Source: JAGOVB01 sp964577365 (GTDB taxonomy: Bacteria; Patescibacteriota; Minisyncoccia; Phycocordibacterales; PALSA-1337). Taken from it: a DNA stretch of 64,000 nt. Positions 59,601 to 64,000 of this stretch are shown piece after piece. The translations under genes and the position numbers were made by a program. Where the stretch lies: NCBI GenBank assembly GCA_964577365.1, contig CAZNYP010000003.1, forward strand, positions 9,563 to 73,562. Reading direction: 5' to 3'. The notes below the pieces were generated by a model. It saw nothing but the letters and a program-made list of their open reading frames with translations, was not told the origin of the DNA and made no database searches. Each line of letters starts with the position of its first letter. Within the stretch, counting starts at the first letter, position 1.

Positions 59601-62600
59601 TCCACCTACATATACAGCTGGAATGCCGTCGATTCCGTTGCTTCCATTTCCTGCTGCCCAGTTGATTTCACAGTACCCTGTGTTATTTGATGTAACAGTA
59701 ACGTTGTGCTGACCGTTTGAGAGGTTTCCTACACGCATCATAAACGGTGCATAGACACGAGAATCAGTGAATGATGAACCTACGCCAGCACAACTATATG
59801 TACCTTTGTCGACTCCGTCGACGGTGAGGGTAAATGTACCCGTATCTGTCGATGCCCCACGTGTACCTACGACATATATAGTGTTACCGTATAGGACTGT
59901 AGAAGCTGTCGCTCCCGCAGAACGTGTAAATCTACCCGAGGTCGTCGCATATGTGGTGGTTGCAGACCATGATCCGGTGGTTGAAAAGTTTGGAGCAAAT
60001 ACTTTTTGTCCGTCTGGGATAGCAAGGTACGCGAGTGCTGCTGGGAGTGCCTGCTTAAATGTGTCCAAACGAGATGCAGTAGTTCCGTAATATCGGTGGT
60101 TGTTATACCCAGTGAGGAGTGTTGCAACTGTTGACGTACTGACCGGCTGCGCATATATAGCATCGATCTGTCCATCTTCTTCGAGGACAGAACCGTTCAC
60201 CCCCTGATTGTCGAGAGTGTAGCCAAATGTACGTGAGATGATAGCGGTATAGTGGTTTGCTGCAGTTGTTGGTGATGAGCCCTGGGTGATTGAGTCTCCG
60301 TATGCATAGTATGTTCTAACACCAGTGTTACCCATGTACTGTGTGCGAGTCGATGTTGCAGTGATTTTTCCTCTAGCTTCGATATCGCCCTCAACATACA
60401 CATTACCAGTGAGGTATGCTCCTCCTGACACTGAGAGGACTGCTGGCAAAGACGTAGTGGTTGTCCCAATACCGATACTTCCACCGTTTGGGTTGAGCAT
60501 GAGACTTGCAGCGGTTCCAGTGTTTGTGAGAGAAGACTGGATTGACCATGCATTTGATACTGAGTTTCGTTCAAAAGAGAGTGTGCGGTTACTACTTGCT
60601 GAAGTATCAAATAGGACACGGTTTCCAGTCGCACTACCTCCGATCTCAAATTTTACACTCGGAGTACTGGTACCGATACCGACGTTACCAGAAGCATCTA
60701 TGACGAAAGGAGTAGTATCAGACGCAGAATCTTCGACGAGGAATGAAGGTCCCGTTCCAGTATTTTGTACTACGAATTTGCCCCATGGAGTAGAGCTGCC
60801 GACACTAAAGTTTCCATTTACGATGCTATTTCCGAGGAATGTGGTAGTTCCTGTAGTCGATCCGATACTAGCGAGACCTCCGAGGATGTTGAGGTTATTT
60901 AAGGTCGAGGTCGCGGCGAGGCGGGTATCAAAAGCGAGGCTGTCCGTAGTGGTGCCCCAGAGGCTGGTGAAGTACTGGCCGTTTATAGCAATAGCGTTTG
61001 TAGAAAGCAGTGGGAATGTAGAGGTGGCGGTGGTAGAGGTCGCAGTAACGTACTCGGCGACGGTCTGCCCTGCGACTGAGAGCTTTGCATATGGTGAGGT
61101 GGTACCGATACCTACGTTCACATTGTTTCCGAGGACAAATGAATTTGATGCGGTCACTCGAGAGTTGTAACCGATTGCTACTGAGTTGCTGATACTATCT
61201 GTGATATCTGCGAGAGATCCGATCAGGATATTTCTTGAGCCAGTGGTGAGCGTGTTACCAGCACTCGATCCGATCACGATATTGTCATCACCACTCGTAA
61301 ATGATGGTAGTGCACTCGAACCGAGGACTACGTTGCTACTACCTGTGAGGAGCGTACTGAGTGTATTGTATCCAAAACCAATGTTGTATGAGCCTTCAGT
61401 GATAGCAGTGAGTGCTCCCTGTCCGAGTGCAGTGTTTGCTGCGCCAGTAGTGAGATCCTGGAGAGCATTCTGTCCAATACCAGTGTTGTATGAGCCTGAA
61501 GCAGTCGATATACCAGCATCTTGACCAGCAAAGAAGTTTCCGAGACTATTGTCTGCACGCAATATAGTAGTACTAGCGAGCTGGAGGATCGATGCAGAGT
61601 TTGTGGCATTTAACGTAGGAAGTACGAGGGTATTGTTCAAATCATCCCAGGCGACACTGTTTTCTGAAGTTAGTGTATTTGAACTACTCCAGATAGCAAG
61701 ACGATTTTGCTGTCCTGTACCGCCGACTATACTAGTGACATAGTTACCGTTGAGACTGAGTGCATTTGTAGAGAGGAGTGGGAATGTAGAGGTAGCGGTG
61801 GTTGAGGTAGCGGTAAAGTACTCAGCCACAGTCTGTCCTGCGACTGAGAGTTTTGCGTATGGTGAAGTGGTTCCGATACCGACATTATTACCTGCAGGGT
61901 TTAGACTAAGAGGTCCATCAAAAGTCTGTATAGCTTTATAGAGGGTACTGCCGAAGGTTCCGATAGAAATACCCGCACTACTTTGACTTATTTGGCTCGG
62001 CGCAATCGTGAAAGCGTAATTATCGGGTGAACTATTTGATAAACCATTGCTATCTTTAATAATGGTTGCCTTTGCATTTGGCGCAGTTGAACCAATTCCG
62101 ACATTTCCTGCAGCTGTGATGACCGAGGTGAGGGCGCCTGAGGTATTGTAGATATCGAGGATATTTGCTGTCTGTGAAGCAATCGGCCGAAGTGCGAATG
62201 TGGTTGAGGCCGTATCAGTTGAGCTTACTGAAAGCTTTGCATACGGTGAAGTGGTTCCAAGTCCCAAAGTTCCAAACGAATCAAGCCTCATCCGTTCAGT
62301 CGATGTTGCTGATTTTACATTTGTACGAAATACGATTGTGCCATCGGTAGCATTTCCAATATGTATTTCACTATTATATGCGAAAGCATATCCACTACTT
62401 CCATTTCCTCCAGCACGCAGATGCAGCCCCTGTCCGGCATCAAGATATCCATCGTTTGCTGTACGTCCATCGGTTCGCGAATCTGTGCCAGGAACTAACA
62501 TACGGAGTGCGGGAGAACCAATTGATTGTGACAGGGACAACAGGGCATCACCTGATATTGTATAATTTTGTCCCACAATATCTATCGTCGAAGGACTAGC

Positions 62601-64000
62601 CTGAGTTCCAAGTCCCATCACAGTCAGTAGCGCAGTGTTCGTGGTAGAAGTTCCGATCGAAACATTTCCATTCCCTGCAACGTAGAATGCCGTCGAAGTC
62701 GCTGCGCCGCTGGTAGATGATGCGATTGAGAATAGAGGTGTTGAACCACCCTGAGTACTTAATACATCAAGATATGCCAGCGGTGTAGTGGTACCAATTC
62801 CCACTTTTACAGAATCAACTCCCGTCCCTCCGAGAACGAGAGAGTTCGATGCACCGACGCGAGCATTTTTTCCAATTGCAGTTATATTTGCAAGTTGGGT
62901 TGTTGATGACACTGATTCTGCTCGTGACGCAGTGTACCCCACAAAAGTTGCAAAGTTATCGAGGACAGAGTTTTGATTCAAATTGACTCCCTCCCCGCGA
63001 CCCGCATTGTATCCGATAGCCGTATTTGCAATACCTGTTGTGTTGTAGTAGAGAGCTGCATATCCTTGTGCTACGTTATAATTACCAGTTGTATTTGAGT
63101 AAAGAGTGATAGGTCCATATCCAACATTACTCCCTCCGGTAGTATTTTGGTCGAGCGAACGATACCCCATTGCAGTGTTGTATGATCCTGTTGTATTAGA
63201 ATACAGTGTTCGATACCCTACAGCAGTCAAATAATCCGAAGAAGTTGCAGTTCTGAGTGACTCACCACCAACTGCTGTATTGTATGTACCGTCTGACAAA
63301 AGACTTAACCCTGCATTTTGCCCGATTAACAGAGACGAATTTGTTGTACTCGATTGAAGAATCAGTCTATCGTCTATCTTGTACCCTCCGGTTGTACCAC
63401 TTGTATTAAAAGTAGACGTTGCGGTGATCGCTTTCGCGATGATATCACCAACAACTGAAAGTTTCGCGTATGGTGAGGTGGTACCGATTCCTACATTTCC
63501 ACTTCCAAGTATTCTCATTGCGAGAGAACCTACAGTTGTCGAGGCATTTTCAGCAGTAAAGAAATCTACGGTGGTCGCCGCCAAACATTCTACAAATCCT
63601 CCTCCAATAAAGACTGGACCTACTGTTCCTGTATCTTGCGCTCCTCCAAAACATCGAGGAGCGTAGGTGACATCGTCATAGTTACCCATGGTGATCAATC
63701 CTTGTTTTACTTGATTGACACTAAATGCATTACTGAGGTTAAAGAAACCAGATGGAGATTTAAGGTTCGTACGACCACCCTCAAACGCAACCGCTAGATT
63801 GTTTGCAGTTCCTGTCCTTCCTAGAAAGAGTGCATTGTCGCCACCGGTAACCTGTACAGTGATAGCTGCCTGCTGAGAAGTCGTAGCAACTGAAAGTCTT
63901 GTGGTGTATAGATTTGTACTCGAAGCTGTTGTTGCAAAGAAGTTTGTAGAGGTCGCATTTGTCGTGGTTGCTCGAGTTGAAATCAAGTCGGTGAGCCCCT
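56634..64000 (-). CDS. Giant S74-type adhesin with embedded SGNH hydrolase (N-terminus outside window)
   Basis: At least 2,454 residues, frame open past the window edge. Numbering from a TTG at 63986. The bulk is Ser/Thr/Gly-rich repeat blocks around GIGTTSPYAKLSV and TATSTTATSTFPLLSTNA. Two clusters (about 205-370 and 810-970) resemble YadA/Hep-Hag head repeats (NTAMGYRSLDQNTTG). About 1220-1550 is an SGNH/GDSL hydrolase: GDSITQG (Ser1232) and DLVHPGD (Asp1522, His1525). Two S74-like chaperone segments follow (SDRDQKQNI at 1964, STRESKKDI at 2142), then a coiled coil and an unusual Pro/Glu/Lys-rich tail (about 2305-2450). Probably a trimeric surface fibre. Confidence 0.85.
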   Translation of the reverse strand, partial: GLTDLISTRATTTNATSTNFFATTASSTNLYTTRLSVATTSQQAAITVQVTGGDNALFLGRTGTANNLAVAFEGGRTNLKSPSGFFNLSNAFSVNQVKQGLITMGNYDDVTYAPRCFGGAQDTGTVGPVFIGGGFVECLAATTVDFFTAENASTTVGSLAMRILGSGNVGIGTTSPYAKLSVVGDIIAKAITATSTFNTSGTTGGYKIDDRLILQSSTTNSSLLIGQNAGLSLLSDGTYNTAVGGESLRTATSSDYLTAVGYRTLYSNTTGSYNTAMGYRSLDQNTTGGSNVGYGPITLYSNTTGNYNVAQGYAALYYNTTGIANTAIGYNAGRGEGVNLNQNSVLDNFATFVGYTASRAESVSSTTQLANITAIGKNARVGASNSLVLGGTGVDSVKVGIGTTTPLAYLDVLSTQGGSTPLFSIASSTSGAATSTAFYVAGNGNVSIGTSTTNTALLTVMGLGTQASPSTIDIVGQNYTISGDALLSLSQSIGSPALRMLVPGTDSRTDGRTANDGYLDAGQGLHLRAGGNGSSGYAFAYNSEIHIGNATDGTIVFRTNVKSATSTERMRLDSFGTLGLGTTSPYAKLSVSSTDTASTTFALRPIASQTANILDIYNTSGALTSVITAAGNVGIGSTAPNAKATIIKDSNGLSNSSPDNYAFTIAPSQISQSSAGISIGTFGSTLYKAIQTFDGPLSLNPAGNNVGIGTTSPYAKLSVAGQTVAEYFTATSTTATSTFPLLSTNALSLNGNYVTSIVGGTGQQNRLAIWSSSNTLTSENSVAWDDLNNTLVLPTLNATNSASILQLASTTILRADNSLGNFFAGQDAGISTASGSYNTGIGQNALQDLTTGAANTALGQGALTAITEGSYNIGFGYNTLSTLLTGSSNVVLGSSALPSFTSGDDNIVIGSSAGNTLTTGSRNILIGSLADITDSISNSVAIGYNSRVTASNSFVLGNNVNVGIGTTSPYAKLSVAGQTVAEYVTATSTTATSTFPLLSTNAIAINGQYFTSLWGTTTDSLAFDTRLAATSTLNNLNILGGLASIGSTTGTTTFLGNSIVNGNFSVGSSTPWGKFVVQNTGTGPSFLVEDSASDTTPFVIDASGNVGIGTSTPSVKFEIGGSATGNRVLFDTSASSNRTLSFERNSVSNAWSIQSSLTNTGTAASLMLNPNGGSIGIGTTTTSLPAVLSVSGGAYLTGNVYVEGDIEARGKITATSTRTQYMGNTGVRTYYAYGDSITQGSSPTTAANHYTAIISRTFGYTLDNQGVNGSVLEEDGQIDAIYAQPVSTSTVATLLTGYNNHRYYGTTASRLDTFKQALPAALAYLAIPDGQKVFAPNFSTTGSWSATTTYATTSGRFTRSAGATASTVLYGNTIYVVGTRGASTDTGTFTLTVDGVDKGTYSCAGVGSSFTDSRVYAPFMMRVGNLSNGQHNVTVTSNNTGYCEINWAAGNGSNGIDGIPAVYVGGALRMTDAAYVSNGVNGSLESNKLYNQVVENVTKTLASDGLNVIQVEAEQVYDPATMDSGDLVHPGDRGHYALAQAFIKKMTGTSFGAEKNFARFFNGYLPKFTIGAGTSTIFTFDGETGRFGVGTSSPIQALSINGNAWITGNATSSTFTATSTTASSTLPLLQSTRISVATSLSIGTTSQSEELVVGDTAVIGNELSILELGSQTDAGIYFGNDTNTGLFAPALDNFAITTGGTERLRIDSVGDIGIGSTSPFARLSVDTNGLTTSIPSFSIGSSTKTDFMIQGLSGNISIGTTTSNRGKIEISHPSPSPVINIDGSASGADVFRFYRSNANGGTGNYGMALKIQTSNPSFVFRSGVSSSLEGTILNAVSHISSTDAMVFSTSTAVTLTNTGIEPMYLKNASSNIGIAGTSTPWGSLSVNGIYQESGEPTFVIGSSTKTDFVVHQSGFVGVGTTSPWRTFSTNGSVAMNGLTTAAGTPSSICMNTTTKEVTVNAATSCVVSDRDQKQNIQDLSVSGLDAIRAIKTVTFSYNDIPGRSRIGFIAQDLQAVDNRLGDAFDKNGIARSIDIPAIMSVTVKAVQELDTKVDTNNVFVQSLASSTQKALQEQKNKPLSLTFENGFKFEINQATSTEKYLQINSSSGAEVITFDEAGNIGIGDTTPDYKLQVAGDIAATAFVNVSTRESKKDITYLDDEEKMDVLKKLSTIKIAQYRYKLEDPENPLRLGLIAEEAPAEVLSASGKGVDIYKLSTFTLGAVQAQQKKISELEIRLSALEAQVASSTPAIPSDMLASFMDGMKNIFTDSLTVGSATKPSGITLFDEKTGEPYCIKVVNGEMKSTAGKCTVVKIEEPTEIVDKPTETEEVSTTTATTTPSAPEVKEEPKPTASSTPSTPSSPSTPSIPDPKPVEEAPKAEEPKVEEPKVEAPAPVVEAPKVEAPKEEVKSEEPKAEEPKAEAPKVEEKKEEPKQEESKPAESAPSSSESSSVDTN
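60994..61114 (-). repeat. 121-bp direct repeat, copy A, inside the giant gene
   Basis: Highly similar to 61762-61882, 768 bp (256 codons) away. It encodes the STTATSTFPLLSTNA-type segment leading into GIGTTSPYAKLSVAGQ. Recombination between the copies would delete exactly 256 codons in frame. Confidence 0.7.
61762..61882 (-). repeat. 121-bp direct repeat, copy B, inside the giant gene
   Basis: Partner of 60994-61114, same length without indels, differing at scattered mostly synonymous positions. This suggests an old internal duplication of a repeat module. Confidence 0.7.

Noticed and set aside
60325..61170. Long plus-strand frames opposite the giant gene (also 56641-57276 and 58708-59382)
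   Set aside because: The repeats of the real gene create long open antisense frames rich in Val, Pro and Ser. No independent start signals or domains.
1..64000. CRISPR array, insertion sequence or prophage
   Set aside because: No regularly spaced identical repeats, transposase, integrase or phage structural operon was seen; the only long repeats are inside the giant surface gene.
1..64000. Alternative genetic code (UGA as Gly, as in Gracilibacteria)
   Set aside because: Conserved genes end at TGA as well as TAA/TAG, and no in-frame TGA interrupts conserved motifs.

Overview
The window looks like a scaffold from a streamlined Patescibacteria/CPR bacterium, most like the Parcubacteria. This is inferred from gene content and style, not from any search. 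The signs are very tight packing with 1-107 bp overlaps, trimmed versions of universal enzymes (TruB without a PUA domain, PheT without the B2 domain, PheS without its coiled-coil arm, ThrS without TGS, PilB without its N-domain), almost no biosynthetic operons, a minimal type IV pilus locus, several secreted Ig-like proteins and a giant S74-type surface protein. Translation is standard, with TAA, TAG and TGA all used as stops. Four runs of exactly 10 N mark scaffold joins at 8909, 26472, 30297 and 33637; two of them fall inside dnaB and dnaE.

Layout. 1-4150 holds a ZIP transporter end, a MazG-like protein, a cell-wall carboxypeptidase, a peroxiredoxin, uracil-DNA glycosylase and two membrane proteins. 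4167-8019 (minus) is a type IV pilus/pseudopilus cluster: a PilB-like ATPase, PilC, four pilin-like proteins, one carrying a propeller-like head. 8192-13310 is accessory: an orphan P-loop kinase-like gene, typA with a structured promoter region, three small unknown genes each followed by a GC-rich hairpin, and a PH-AlbA fusion. 13307-33581 is mostly informational: truB, hisS, an exonuclease, uppP, a DsbA-like protein, a UvrD-nuclease helicase, rpmA, rplI, ctpA, corA, cysS, dnaB, recR, rplU, rnhB, dnaE and thrS. 33637-38940 mixes accessory genes, a PKD-like surface protein and gyrB. 38943-43178 holds pheT, pheS, tRNA-Thr, a membrane protein, tsf and rpsB. 43230-52313 holds a large secreted protein, prfA, rpmE2, a lytic transglycosylase, rplY, a 2-hydroxyacid dehydrogenase, fba and a pfkB-family kinase. 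52319-53154 is a compact structured RNA beside a DUF3800 gene. 53159-56557 holds tgt, LOG, trhO, DUF456 and an RRM protein. 56634 to the window end is one giant adhesin-like gene, open at its N-terminus.

Gene expression. About twenty starts have a TATAAT/TATACT-like -10 box ending 6-8 nt before the ATG or GTG, which predicts leaderless mRNAs. At several junctions the stop codon of the upstream gene lies inside the -10 box of the next gene. Four divergent gene pairs share 14-22 bp containing overlapping opposite -10 boxes. The accessory genes differ: GC-rich hairpin terminators, sometimes long leaders or a strong Shine-Dalgarno, and different codon use.

Best candidates for undescribed biology are the promoter-driven three-way-junction RNA next to DUF3800, the giant S74 protein with an embedded SGNH/GDSL hydrolase, the pilin with a propeller-like head, and the stop-codon-embedded leaderless promoters.
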